DNA of 64,000 nt, from positions 1,606,001-1,670,000 of the forward strand of contig NZ_CP067377.1 of assembly GCF_019565455.1 (NCBI RefSeq). The letters run 5' to 3'. This document shows, piece after piece, positions 47,899-56,323 of this stretch (the first letter of the stretch is position 1; every line of letters begins with the position of its first letter). The notes below the pieces were generated by a model. That model worked only from the letters and a program-made list of their open reading frames with translations, was not told the origin of the DNA and did no database searches. The position numbers were made by a program, and so were the translations under genes. The DNA comes from Flavobacterium oreochromis (lineage in GTDB: Bacteria > Bacteroidota > Bacteroidia > Flavobacteriales > Flavobacteriaceae).

Positions 47899-48522
47899 AT
47901 GGCAAAAGGAAAATCACGTAAATCAGCAGGAGCAATCGACATGACAGCAATGTGTGACGTAGCCTTCCTATTGCTTACGTTCTTTATACTTACTGCTACA
48001 GCTAAACAACCAGAACCTTTGCAGGTAGATACACCTAATTCAACGGTGCAAACTAAATTACCTGAAACTGGTTTAGTAACCTTAACAGTAGGTAAAGGTA
48101 AAGTGTTCATTGGAATGAAAGACCGTGAAATTCGTTTAAGATCATTAGAATTAATGGGGCAAGAATACGGAATCAACTTTACCGATGCAGAAAAACAACG
48201 TTTTTCTTTAATTGATGGATTTGGAGTACCAATGGGGAACTTAAAACAAATCATTGCAATGTCAAGCTCTGACAGAAACAAAGATGGTTTACAACCAGGA
48301 ATTCCAATGGACTCTATTGATGAAAAGAAAGATGAGTTAGCTAGATGGATATTTAATGCTCGTTCAGCTAGTGCTGAGTTGAGAAATGAGGACTTGAAAT
48401 TTGCTATCAAAGGAGATGCTAAATTAGAGTACCCAGCTATCAAAAGAGTAATGGATGTATTACAGAAACAAGATGTAAATAGTTTTAATCTTGTAACTGG
48501 TTTACGTAGTAGTGATTTCTAA
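47899..48522 (+). CDS. exbD: ExbD biopolymer transport protein, copy 1
   Basis: Single-TM partner of ExbB. The helix IDMTAMCDVAFLLLTFFILTATAKQ carries the proton-translocating Asp (DVAFLLLTFF). A longer than usual periplasmic domain (207 residues in all) follows, ending YPAIKRVMDVLQKQDVNSFNLVTGL. Bacteroidota commonly have two adjacent ExbD proteins, as here, possibly forming a heteromeric complex. It lies 35 bp after exbB. Confidence 0.92.
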   Translation: MAKGKSRKSAGAIDMTAMCDVAFLLLTFFILTATAKQPEPLQVDTPNSTVQTKLPETGLVTLTVGKGKVFIGMKDREIRLRSLELMGQEYGINFTDAEKQRFSLIDGFGVPMGNLKQIIAMSSSDRNKDGLQPGIPMDSIDEKKDELARWIFNARSASAELRNEDLKFAIKGDAKLEYPAIKRVMDVLQKQDVNSFNLVTGLRSSDF

Positions 48523-48544
48523 TTATATAATATAAGAAAAAGAA

Positions 48545-49095
48545 ATGGCAGAATTAAACGACTCCGGCGATGGAGGTGGCAAAAAGGAAGTGGTAAGGTA
48601 AGAAGTAAAAAATCCAATGCAAAAGTGGATTTGACTGCAATGGTAGATTTAGCTTTCTTATTGATTACTTTCTTCATGTTGACTACGTCATTGTCTAAGC
48701 CTCAGTCTATGAACTTAGGTATGCCGGATAAAAACGATAAACCTGAAGAAAAGAAGGATAATATTGAAGTAGCAGATGACCGTACTATGACTGTTTTATT
48801 AGGTGAAAATAATAAAATTAAATGGTATTATGGTCGAGTAGATGCTCCTTTTGAAGGACCTAAAGAGGCTACGTACGGTAAAGCAGGAATTCGTCAAGAA
48901 ATTGCTAAAAAAGTACAGTCAGTTCCAGCTAAATATAATGATCCTCAAAAAGGTTTAATTGTAATCATAAAAATGGATAAAAAAGCTAACTATAGAAATA
49001 TGGTTGATATCCTAGATGAAATGGCAATTTGTAAAGTCCCAACTTATGCTGTAGTTGATATAACAGCACAAGAAAAGGCAATATTAAAAAAGTAA
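48545..49095 (+). CDS. exbD: ExbD biopolymer transport protein, copy 2 (frameshifted at N terminus)
   Basis: Second ExbD. The ATG at 48545 begins MAELNDSGDGGGKK; after an A5 run (48581-48585) lacking one base, the frame continues GSGKVRSKKSNAKVDLTAMVDLAFLLITFFMLTTSL, with the channel Asp in MVDLAF. About 183 residues in all. Reading from an internal start would drop the basic cytoplasmic tail, so the frameshift is taken as a sequencing error. It lies between exbD copy 1 and tonB. Confidence 0.9.
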
Positions 49096-49121
49096 TTAAC
49101 TAAGTTCTAATAATTGAAGAT

Positions 49122-49937
49122 ATGAAATTAGATTTGTATAAATCGCAATGGTTAGAGTTAGTTTTTGAAGGGCGTAACAAAAAGTATGGTGCTTATGAGT
49201 TGCGTAAAGAAAATTCTAAAACGTCAATCAGAGCATTAATAATCGGAGGTTCATTCTTTGCGTTAGCAGTAGCTTCTCCGTTGCTTATAAGCATGATCCC
49301 AAAAGGAGGAGATGACGCTACCATAGATGAAAAAGTAGTATTGGTGGATATGACTAAGCCAAAAGAAAATACGCCGCCGCCGCCGCCACCTGAAAAAAAG
49401 CCAGAACCACCAAAACCAAAAGTAGACGAAGTAAAATTCGTAGAACCTAAAGTTGTGGAAGCTAAAAAGGTGACAGAAGAAATTAAAACTATTGAAGAGT
49501 TAAAAGATAAGAACATTGCTGAAAAAGACCAAAAAGGAGACAAAGATGCACAGGTTCAAATCGATGCTCCAACAGGTAACAATGATGAAGTGGTAAAAGT
49601 GGTTGAAGAAGACAACCAAGTTTATAGCTCTGCAGGTATCGAAGTACAACCTGAATTTCCAGGTGGTAATGATGGTTTTATGAAATACGTACAACGAAAT
49701 TACCGCACTCCAGAAGTTGATACGGACTTAAAAGGTAGAGTTTTTGTTGAATTCGTAGTAGAAAAAGACGGAACTCTAACAGATATTAAAGTAGTAAGAG
49801 ACTTAGGATACGGAACAGGAGCTGAGGCTATTCGTATGTTGAAAAGTGCTCCTAAATGGAGACCTGGTGAGCAAAACGGTAAAAAAATCCGTGTAAGATA
49901 TAGTTTGCCAATCTTACTAGATATTAGAGCTGAATAG
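49122..49937 (+). CDS. tonB: energy transducer TonB
   Basis: Transmits proton-motive energy from ExbB/ExbD to outer-membrane TonB-dependent transporters (SusC type and siderophore). The start YKSQWLELVFEGRNKKYGAYELRKENSKT is the Bacteroidota TonB cytoplasmic signature. One TM helix (IIGGSFFALAVASPLLI) and a proline-rich span (PPPPPPEKKPEPPKPK, near 87-102) follow, then the C-terminal domain VQPEFPGGNDGFMKYVQRNYRTP to RVRYSLPILLDI. The 271 residues are complete. Its stop directly abuts the next ATG. Confidence 0.95.
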   Translation: MKLDLYKSQWLELVFEGRNKKYGAYELRKENSKTSIRALIIGGSFFALAVASPLLISMIPKGGDDATIDEKVVLVDMTKPKENTPPPPPPEKKPEPPKPKVDEVKFVEPKVVEAKKVTEEIKTIEELKDKNIAEKDQKGDKDAQVQIDAPTGNNDEVVKVVEEDNQVYSSAGIEVQPEFPGGNDGFMKYVQRNYRTPEVDTDLKGRVFVEFVVEKDGTLTDIKVVRDLGYGTGAEAIRMLKSAPKWRPGEQNGKKIRVRYSLPILLDIRAE

Positions 49938-50165
49938 ATGAATGTAAAATATTCAAATAAGCAAGGGAAGAAATCGCTCCAAGAGCGATTTCTTCTTGTT
50001 TTAGGTATTTTCTTCTTTTTTATTTATTTAGTTATGGGATTAATGGTTTTGTTTTGGGATCGATTAATAGAACGACTTCCATTAACAACAGGTTATCGAG
50101 TAACTTTAGGTATAGCAATTATTATTTACGCTTTTTTTCGTTTTATACGTTATTTCAAAAAGTAA
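49938..50165 (+). CDS. small two-helix membrane protein
   Basis: 75-residue protein with a basic N terminus and two hydrophobic helices (FLLVLGIFFFFIYLVMGLMVLF and VTLGIAIIIYAFFRFI), ending RYFKK. It starts on the base after the tonB stop, implying translational coupling. The family is not recognised by name, though such a protein often follows tonB in Flavobacteria. A perfect 13-bp hairpin (49967-49995) lies within its first codons, which could limit its expression. Confidence 0.65.
   Translation: MNVKYSNKQGKKSLQERFLLVLGIFFFFIYLVMGLMVLFWDRLIERLPLTTGYRVTLGIAIIIYAFFRFIRYFKK
49967..49995 (+). terminator. strong hairpin inside the small ORF after tonB
   Basis: GAAGAAATCGCTC-CAA-GAGCGATTTCTTC, a perfect 13-bp stem with 3-nt loop, followed by TTGTTTTAGG. 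It lies about 30 nt after the tonB stop, where a terminator or partial terminator would be expected, although it falls within the next reading frame. Confidence 0.5.
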
Positions 50166-50481
50166 AATTTATATAATTTTAAATCTAAAGTTTAGACTAA
50201 ATTATACCCTTCTTACTATAAAATAATTAATAGAGTAGTAATAGTTAATATCTTAAATTTATTTAAAAATGATAACATGCTATTTAAAAAATAAAAGATA
50301 AGTTTTTATTTTTATCAATAATTTTTAAGAATATTAAATAATCATTGTTTTTTAGGTTGTGCTAAATCTCTTTTTTAAACCTTTAGCGAGCATGAAATTC
50401 AATAAAAAAACTAGCCAAAGTTTTAAAAAATATAAAATAATTAAAGAAGATACGTAAACTGTAATTAATAAATTTATACCT
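50166..50481. other. intergenic region without recognisable gene
   Basis: About 315 bp of AT-rich DNA. A short palindrome TCTAAAGTTTAGA occurs near 50187. No ORF, RNA gene or consensus promoter is evident. Confidence 0.45.
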
Positions 50482-51397
50482 ATGAAATTAAAATATTTAG
50501 TTGGAGGCTTGTTGCTTACTTCTGTTTTTTTTTATTAGCTGCTACTTTGGTAATAAAGAAGAAAAAGAAACTATATTAACTGGTACTGCCACTATACTAG
50601 TAGATGAAACAGTTTATCCTTTAGTTGAAGATCATCAAATGATTTTTGAAAATCAATATCAAGCTAAAATAAAGTTACTGCCTAAACCAGAGCGAGAAAT
50701 AGTAAAACTATTGTCAGAAGGAAAAAATAATTTAGCAATATTGACAAGGGAATTGACTACAAGTGAAACTCGAAAATTTTCTAAAAGTAGTATAAAAGGT
50801 AAAATAACTGATTTTGCTATAGATGGTATTGCTTTTATAGGGCATCCTACTAATTCTAATTTTAAAATCGAAGAAGAAGAATTATTAAGCTTCTTAAAAG
50901 GAAAACCATCAAAAATAAAGAGTTTAGTTTTTGATAATGCAAATTCAAGTACAGTTAGATACTTAATGGATTTAGCTAAGCTTAAAAGTTTACCAAAAAA
51001 CAATCTTTTTTCTCTTTCAACTAATAATGAAGTTATTAAGTTTGTCTCAAAGAACCCTAATGCTATAGGTGTTATAGGTATAAATTGGATAACGCAACCA
51101 ATGCCTGATTTTCAAAAAATAGTAGAAAGTGTTAAGGTCTTGGAATTAAAGACTAAGAATGGTACATTTGTTATCCCAAGTCAAGATTTATTAGGATCTG
51201 GTAGTTATCCTTATAGTAGAAAAATAAAAATATTAAATTATCAAGGAACTTCCGGTTTAGGCATGGGATTTGCTTCATTTGTAGCAGGTGAGTTAGGGCA
51301 GCGAATAGTTTTAAAGTCAGGATTAGCACCTGTTAGAATGCCTAGTAGAAATATAATAATCCGTAAGGAAGTAGAAGAAAAAGAAGAAAATAATTAA
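50482..51397 (+). CDS. PstS-like phosphate/solute-binding lipoprotein (frameshift in signal peptide)
   Basis: Periplasmic binding protein of the PstS/PBP-like-2 type. The ATG at 50482 gives KLKYLVGGLLLTSVFF. A T9 run (50525-50533) shifts the frame, and removing one T gives a lipobox ISCYFGNKEEK. The mature part shows GTATILVDETVYPLVEDHQMIFENQY, FAIDGIAFIGHPTNSNF, DNANSSTVRYLMD and YPYSRKIKILNY. No Pst permease genes adjoin. It sits after exbB-exbD-exbD-tonB and before a TPR gene, so it may serve the TonB system rather than phosphate uptake. Phase variation at the T9 run is possible but unproven. Confidence 0.8.
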
Positions 51398-51408
51398 TTG
51401 TAAAGAAA

Positions 51409-53103
51409 ATGAATAAAATAAAATTTTTCAGTACTGCTTTTTTTGCAATCAGTGCCGGTGTTTTTGCTCAAGATGTAGAAAGTGCTAAAAAAGCAATTGA
51501 TGCAGAACAATATGAAAAAGCAAAATCAATACTAAAAGCTGTTATTAAATCAAATCCTGAAAATGGTAAGGCAGCTTTTTTATTAGGAAATGTTTATTTA
51601 CGTCAGACATATCAAGACTCAGCTAAAACTGTTTTTCAATCCGCTTTAACAAAAAAAGACGGAGGTATATTTAACTATATAGGATTAGGTCAAATTGATT
51701 TAGATAACGTTAATGTCCAAGCAGCTCAATTTAATTTTGATCAAGCTACGGCTAACATGAAGAAAAAAGATTTAGAGCAATTTGTTTATATAGGGAAAGC
51801 ATATACTAATTCTGTAAATCCTAATTATACCAAAGCAATCGAAGTATTGAGCAAAGCTAAAGCAATCAATATGAATGATGCGCAGACTCTATTAGCTTTA
51901 GGTGATGCCTATTATGGTTTGAAAAGTCAAAATGAGGCCTATGCTGCATACCGTGGAGCATATGAAGCAGATAATACTTTATTAAGAGCTAAGATGCAAT
52001 TAGGAGTATTATTAAAAGGAGCTAAAGCCTTTAATGAAGCAAAATCAGCCATTGATGAAGTGTTAACTATTAATTCGTCTTATGGACCAGCTTATAGAGA
52101 ATTAGCCGAAATCTATTTTGGATGGGCTTTACAACAAAATGACAAAGCTAAATTCAAAGAATATACAGATAAGTCATTAGAATATTACGAAAAATATATG
52201 AGCTTGACAGACTATTCATTAGCTTCTCGTATGCGTCATGCAGATTTTCTTGTAATCGCGAAAGATTACAAATCGTTAGAAAAAGAAGCAAACGAAATGG
52301 CTAAAATGGATAAAGTAAATCCTAAAATTTTCCGTTATTTAGGCTATTCTGCTTATGAAAATGGAAATATAGATTCAGCAGTTGATGCCTTAACTAAATT
52401 TACAACAAATCCATCTAGTAAACTAATAGCTATTGACTACTTATACTTAGGTATGGCACAATTAAAAAAAGCAATTCCAGTTACAGCAGAAGGGGTTAAA
52501 CCAGTAGTTGATGAAGCCTTATATACACAAGCATTATTGAATTTGAGTAAAGCTGTTGAACTTGATAAATCAATGTCAGAAAGATTGAATGAAATTGGTA
52601 AAATTTATTTTGATAGAAAATTATATAAATATGCTTCAGGGGTGTATGAAGTAGCTATTAATAATACAGCTTCTAAAAATTATTTATATGATAACTTCTT
52701 TTTAGGGTATTCATTGTATTTCCATAATGTAGCAGAAGGAGCTAAAGCATATGATATCGTTCAGTTGCAAAAAGCAGATAAAGCATTTGCAGCTGTAATT
52801 ACTAAATCACCTACAACTCAAGATGCGCATATCTATAGAGCACGTGTAAATGCTTTATTAATGGATCCAAATGCTAAAAACCAAATGGTTGCTAGTTATG
52901 ATGAATTTGCTAAAGTTGTATTAAACAAAGGAGGCGATATAGTAGAAAAAAATAAAGCTAAATTAATTGAAGCTTATAATGAAGTAGCTCGTTTTTATGC
53001 TAAAACAGATAAGGTAAAAGCAAATGAATATGTTGCCAAATCCTTAGCTTTAGATCCAGCAGATGTAGATGCTATTAATATTAAAAATACTATTGCTAAA
53101 TAA
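51409..53103 (+). CDS. tetratricopeptide repeat protein, exported
   Basis: 564-residue protein with a signal peptide (FFSTAFFAISAGVFAQ) and many TPR-like helix pairs, such as AIDAEQYEKAKSILKAVIKSNPENGKAAFLLGNVYL, AIEVLSKAKAINMNDAQTLLALGDAYYGL and ASGVYEVAINNTASKNYLYDNFFLGYSLYF. It probably scaffolds protein complexes in the periplasm. It lies 12 bp after the PstS-like gene. The gene set exbB-exbD-exbD-tonB-PstS-TPR suggests a shared transport or envelope task. Confidence 0.88.
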   Translation: MNKIKFFSTAFFAISAGVFAQDVESAKKAIDAEQYEKAKSILKAVIKSNPENGKAAFLLGNVYLRQTYQDSAKTVFQSALTKKDGGIFNYIGLGQIDLDNVNVQAAQFNFDQATANMKKKDLEQFVYIGKAYTNSVNPNYTKAIEVLSKAKAINMNDAQTLLALGDAYYGLKSQNEAYAAYRGAYEADNTLLRAKMQLGVLLKGAKAFNEAKSAIDEVLTINSSYGPAYRELAEIYFGWALQQNDKAKFKEYTDKSLEYYEKYMSLTDYSLASRMRHADFLVIAKDYKSLEKEANEMAKMDKVNPKIFRYLGYSAYENGNIDSAVDALTKFTTNPSSKLIAIDYLYLGMAQLKKAIPVTAEGVKPVVDEALYTQALLNLSKAVELDKSMSERLNEIGKIYFDRKLYKYASGVYEVAINNTASKNYLYDNFFLGYSLYFHNVAEGAKAYDIVQLQKADKAFAAVITKSPTTQDAHIYRARVNALLMDPNAKNQMVASYDEFAKVVLNKGGDIVEKNKAKLIEAYNEVARFYAKTDKVKANEYVAKSLALDPADVDAINIKNTIAK

Positions 53104-53128
53104 TCTTATATAGAAAAGTATTTGAAAG

Positions 53129-53158
53129 CCGGCAATTTAGATAAGTTGTCGGTTTTTT
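53129..53158 (+). terminator. intrinsic terminator after the TPR gene
   Basis: CCGGCAA / TTGTCGG stem (one G-U pair), 10-nt loop, then a T6 run, 26 nt after the stop. Confidence 0.75.
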
Positions 53159-53189
53159 CATTTATTCTAAAAAAGGTATTAATTTTACG

Positions 53190-53197
53190 TATATTTG
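53190..53197 (+). promoter_or_regulatory. queE promoter -7 box
   Basis: TATATTTG, exact consensus, 22 bp before the queE ATG. Confidence 0.55.
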
Positions 53198-53219
53198 CAA
53201 GTCCCTTTTAGTAAAAAAT

Positions 53220-53852
53220 ATGTTAAGTAAAGAAATACAGTTGGCTGTAAATAAAGGAGATATGCTTCCTTTAATGGAAGAATTTTATACAATACAAGGA
53301 GAAGGAGCTTATACAGGTACCGCTGCTTATTTTGTCAGAATTGGTGGTTGTGATGTAGGCTGCCATTGGTGCGATGTTAAAGAAAGTTGGAATGCAGAAT
53401 TACATCCCCCAACTAAAACTTCACTGATAGTCGAAAAAGCAAAAAAATATGCTAATACTGTTGTTGTTACAGGAGGAGAGCCATTGACTTGGAATATGGA
53501 ACCCTTGACTGCAAAATTAAAGCAAGCAGGTCTTCGTGTACATATCGAAACATCTGGAGCGTATCCTGTTACAGGCAAATGGGATTGGTTTTGTTTGTCA
53601 CCTAAAAAGACAAAGTTGCCTGTTCAAGAGGCTTATGATAAAGCACATGAGCTTAAAATGATAATCTACAATAAACACGATTTTCAATTTGCTGAAGAAC
53701 AAGCATTAAAAACAAATCCTAATGCAAAATTATATTTGCAACCAGAATGGAGTAAAAAAGAAGAAGTATTACCCCTTATAATAGATTATGTAATGAAAAA
53801 TCCTAAATGGAAAATTTCACTACAGACACATAAATATTTAAATATTCCGTAA
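53220..53852 (+). CDS. queE: 7-carboxy-7-deazaguanine synthase
   Basis: Radical-SAM enzyme of queuosine/preQ0 synthesis, converting 6-carboxy-tetrahydropterin to 7-carboxy-7-deazaguanine. LMEEFYTIQGEGAYTGTAAYFVRIGGCDVGCHWCDVKESW shows the hallmark start and the cluster Cys44-x3-Cys48-x2-Cys51. VVVTGGEPLTW is the GGE motif, and HIETSGAYPV and WFCLSPKK match QueE. The 210 residues are complete. It has its own promoter and terminator context; queA is elsewhere in the window. Confidence 0.95.
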   Translation: MLSKEIQLAVNKGDMLPLMEEFYTIQGEGAYTGTAAYFVRIGGCDVGCHWCDVKESWNAELHPPTKTSLIVEKAKKYANTVVVTGGEPLTWNMEPLTAKLKQAGLRVHIETSGAYPVTGKWDWFCLSPKKTKLPVQEAYDKAHELKMIIYNKHDFQFAEEQALKTNPNAKLYLQPEWSKKEEVLPLIIDYVMKNPKWKISLQTHKYLNIP

Positions 53853-54026
53853 TTATTTTATTATAAAATTGATTAGTATTTGGGAATTTAAGAAAACAAT
53901 TATACTTTTGTTTGTAAAAAGGTTTTCTAGCTTTTTTGTTATTACAGAAAAAAATCAAAAGATTTTTTATTTGATAAAAAGTCTAAAGAAATGTGTAACG
54001 AAGTATTAATCCCAAAAACTGTTACT

Positions 54027-54422
54027 ATGAAGAAATTAATCGTATTTATTATTTTATGGTTTTGTCAAATATCATTGGCTCAATCTTCTTCAAATGGCAT
54101 TGTTAAATCCACTCCTATACCATTTGATAATGTTGAAAATCAACCTGTTTTCCCAGGAGGAAATAATGAGTTAATGAAGTTTATTGGTAAAAATTTTTCA
54201 CCACCAAGTGATGAAAACTTTGCAGGAGGTATTCTTCAAGTGACTTTTATAGTTGAAACGGATGGAAGTATTTCAGACATTAAAGTTATTAATGATTTAG
54301 GTTACGGAACAGCACAGGAAATAGTCAGAGTTCTTCATACTTGCCCTAAATGGACACCGGGAGATCAAGATGGAAAACCAGTCCGAGTTTTATTTACTTT
54401 ATCAGTAACCATTAAAGTATAA
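54027..54422 (+). CDS. small exported TonB C-terminal domain protein
   Basis: The ATG at 54027 gives a signal peptide (LIVFIILWFCQISLAQ). The mature 110 residues are almost only a TonB C-terminal domain (ENQPVFPGGNNELMKFIGKNF, GGILQVTFIVETDGSISDIKVINDLGYGTAQEIVRVL, CPKWTPGDQDGKPVRV), closely similar to the same domain of tonB at 49122. With no TM anchor or proline-rich span it cannot transduce energy alone. It may bind TonB boxes or act as a modulator. Its 3' flank begins an intergenic palindrome broken by IS982. Confidence 0.85.
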   Translation: MKKLIVFIILWFCQISLAQSSSNGIVKSTPIPFDNVENQPVFPGGNNELMKFIGKNFSPPSDENFAGGILQVTFIVETDGSISDIKVINDLGYGTAQEIVRVLHTCPKWTPGDQDGKPVRVLFTLSVTIKV

Positions 54423-54476
54423 AAAAAGCGTCCAAAGCTAGGTAAAGTTTGTAGTCCCAGCAAAGGGAGAAGTCTA
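54421..54476. repeat. left part of an intergenic palindrome interrupted by an IS982-family element
   Basis: The segment from AAAAGCGTCCAAA to CAAAGGGAGAAGTC is the approximate reverse complement of sequence right of the IS (55420-55475, GATTTCTCCCTTTG to TTTTGGATACCCTCTTTT). CAAAGGGAGAA matches exactly in both. It fills the gap between the convergent TonB-domain and methyltransferase genes. Confidence 0.6.
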
Positions 54477-55410
54477 ATAATTAATTCAAGTTGCTAGTTA
54501 TGAAATTAAAAAACAAAGCAAAGGTTAAGTAAATTTGTTTTGCTGACCAATAAACAAAACCAATGCTTTGCAAAGACAAAATTATTTCAATTTTTTGTTT
54601 AATTGATGATATTTTACAAGGAATTAACCATAAAGAAGATATAAGAAGACAAGTAAGTGATAGCGAGATTATTCTAACAGCAATTGTTTCTTCAACAAGT
54701 TTTTATGGTAATCATAGCTCCGCTATCCAATTTATGAAGCAATATGGATTTATTCCTAATATGTTAGAAAAAAGCAGATTTAACAGACGTCTTCATAAAA
54801 TAGGGAAGCTTCTTTATGAATTGTTTGAAATTGTAAGTTGTTATTTTAAAGATTTTTGCTGCGAAATGCAGTATATCATTGATTCTTTTCCAGTTGCTAT
54901 ATGTAATAATATGAGAATCGCAAATTGTAAAATAGTAAAAGAAAAGAAGTGGAGAGGATACACAGCCAGTATGAGAAATTATTTTTATGGAGTTAAAGTA
55001 CAATTAGTAACTACAAAAGATGGAATTCCAATTGCTTTTCATTTCACACCAGGAAAAACAGCTGATGCAAAAGCTCTTGGGAAAATGATAGATAAATTAC
55101 CTGTTGAAGCCTCAATTTATGGCGATAGTGCTTATTTAGATTATGGTTTGGAAGATGCTGCTTTTGAAAGAAAATGTATTTCTTTAAAAATTCAACGAAA
55201 ATCTAATTCCAAAAGAATCGATACTTTAGAACAAAAAATAGAGAAATTAAAAATGAGAAAAAGAGTAGAAACAACTATCAGCGATATTAAAAAATTATTT
55301 CCAAGAACCATACATACTGTTACCTTGGATGGATTTCTAATAAAACTAACATTGTTTGTATTCGGATTACAATTAAGTAAATCAATCAACTAGCAACTTG
55401 AATTAATTAT
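54477..55410 (+). mobile_element. IS982-family insertion sequence
   Basis: A 934-bp element with perfect 23-bp terminal inverted repeats (54477-54499 and 55388-55410, core AATTAATTCAAGTTGCTAGT). It contains one intact transposase gene, whose stop lies within the right repeat. No clear target duplication could be read. It is inserted inside an intergenic palindrome. Confidence 0.9.
54563..55393 (+). CDS. IS982-family transposase
   Basis: 276-residue DDE transposase. LIDDILQGI and SEIILTAIVSSTSFYGNHSSAIQFMKQYGFI begin the family's N-terminal part, SRFNRRLHKI follows, and IIDSFPVAICNN and IYGDSAYLDYGLE carry the catalytic aspartates, with RKRVETTISDIKKLFPRTIH carrying the Glu. The frame is intact, unlike the IS256 transposase in this window, so the element may be mobile. 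Confidence 0.93.
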   Translation: MLCKDKIISIFCLIDDILQGINHKEDIRRQVSDSEIILTAIVSSTSFYGNHSSAIQFMKQYGFIPNMLEKSRFNRRLHKIGKLLYELFEIVSCYFKDFCCEMQYIIDSFPVAICNNMRIANCKIVKEKKWRGYTASMRNYFYGVKVQLVTTKDGIPIAFHFTPGKTADAKALGKMIDKLPVEASIYGDSAYLDYGLEDAAFERKCISLKIQRKSNSKRIDTLEQKIEKLKMRKRVETTISDIKKLFPRTIHTVTLDGFLIKLTLFVFGLQLSKSIN

Positions 55411-55549
55411 ATTATGTGATTTCTCCCTTTGTTTGAATTGAAAGATTCTAAACTTTTGGATACCCTCTTTTAATCTATCATTATTATAAAAATAGTTTTG
55501 AAGAGAATATTAAAACACGTAAATTAAATGTTTCCTTAATTCCTATATA

Positions 55550-56254
55550 TCACTTCGTAATTTTTGCTAAATAATCAAAATGCTCCCCTTCTTTAATTAA
55601 TTCACACATTAACCCATTAGCATGACAAGCATTTTGTAATGTATTATAATCCATATAAAGCCAAGGAAAAGAATCTTCCGTTTCCCCTTTATAATGTATT
55701 GTAAAAATTAATTCGCCATAATAACCATTAGCAGGAATTTCATAAGCACCCTCTTCATCTTGATCAAACATATAAATGATGTCAGAAGAATCAATAAATA
55801 TTTGACCATCTTTACTTAATAAATCTTTTAATTTTTTGAGATATTTAGAAGTTTCCTTTAATGTTCCAAAAATACCAGTACCATTCATTAAAAGTAAAAT
55901 AGTATCAAATTTATCTTCAGTTTCAAAATTAATTAAATTCCCAATAATTGAATTTTGAAGACCTCTTAGCTTACAAGTTTCTACTGCCCGTTTAGAAATA
56001 TCTAAAGCCGTTACATTTAAGCCTTTTTCTTGTAAATACAAACTATGACTACCCGCTCCACAACCTACGTCTAACACCTTTCCTTTGCTTAATTTTAATG
56101 CTTCTTGTTCTAATTTAGGCATTTCCTCAAATGATCTAAAAAGATAACCAATCTCCATTTCATCCTCTTCCGATATGTTAGTTTCAGTAATAATACATTC
56201 AGGATTGTTATTAGTCTGATAGTCTAATAGAGCTTTTCCAAATAAATCAAGCAT
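55550..56254 (-). CDS. class I SAM-dependent methyltransferase
   Basis: 234-residue Rossmann methyltransferase. KVLDVGCGAGSHSLYLQEKGLNVTALDISKRAVETCKLRG holds motif I (VGCGAGS) and the acidic ribose-binding Asp in ALDIS. FDTILLLMNGTGIFGTL and DGQIFIDSSDIIYMFD are motifs II-III. The substrate is unknown; the fold is used for small molecules and proteins alike. It is convergent with the TonB-domain gene. Confidence 0.85.
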   Translation of the reverse strand: MLDLFGKALLDYQTNNNPECIITETNISEEDEMEIGYLFRSFEEMPKLEQEALKLSKGKVLDVGCGAGSHSLYLQEKGLNVTALDISKRAVETCKLRGLQNSIIGNLINFETEDKFDTILLLMNGTGIFGTLKETSKYLKKLKDLLSKDGQIFIDSSDIIYMFDQDEEGAYEIPANGYYGELIFTIHYKGETEDSFPWLYMDYNTLQNACHANGLMCELIKEGEHFDYLAKITK

Positions 56255-56292
56255 TTTATATAAAGATTAAGGTTCTACTTTTTAAGTTTCTT

Positions 56293-56300
56293 TAACTTTG
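56293..56300 (+). promoter_or_regulatory. promoter -7 box of the YkgJ gene
   Basis: TAACTTTG, exact consensus, 23 bp before the proposed TTG start at 56324. Confidence 0.5.
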
Positions 56301-56323
56301 TGGTCTAACTTGAAATCCAAAAA

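Noticed and set aside
47865..48443. Minus-strand ORF of 192 codons opposite exbD
   Set aside because: It is a shadow of a well-supported ExbD gene and has no family features.
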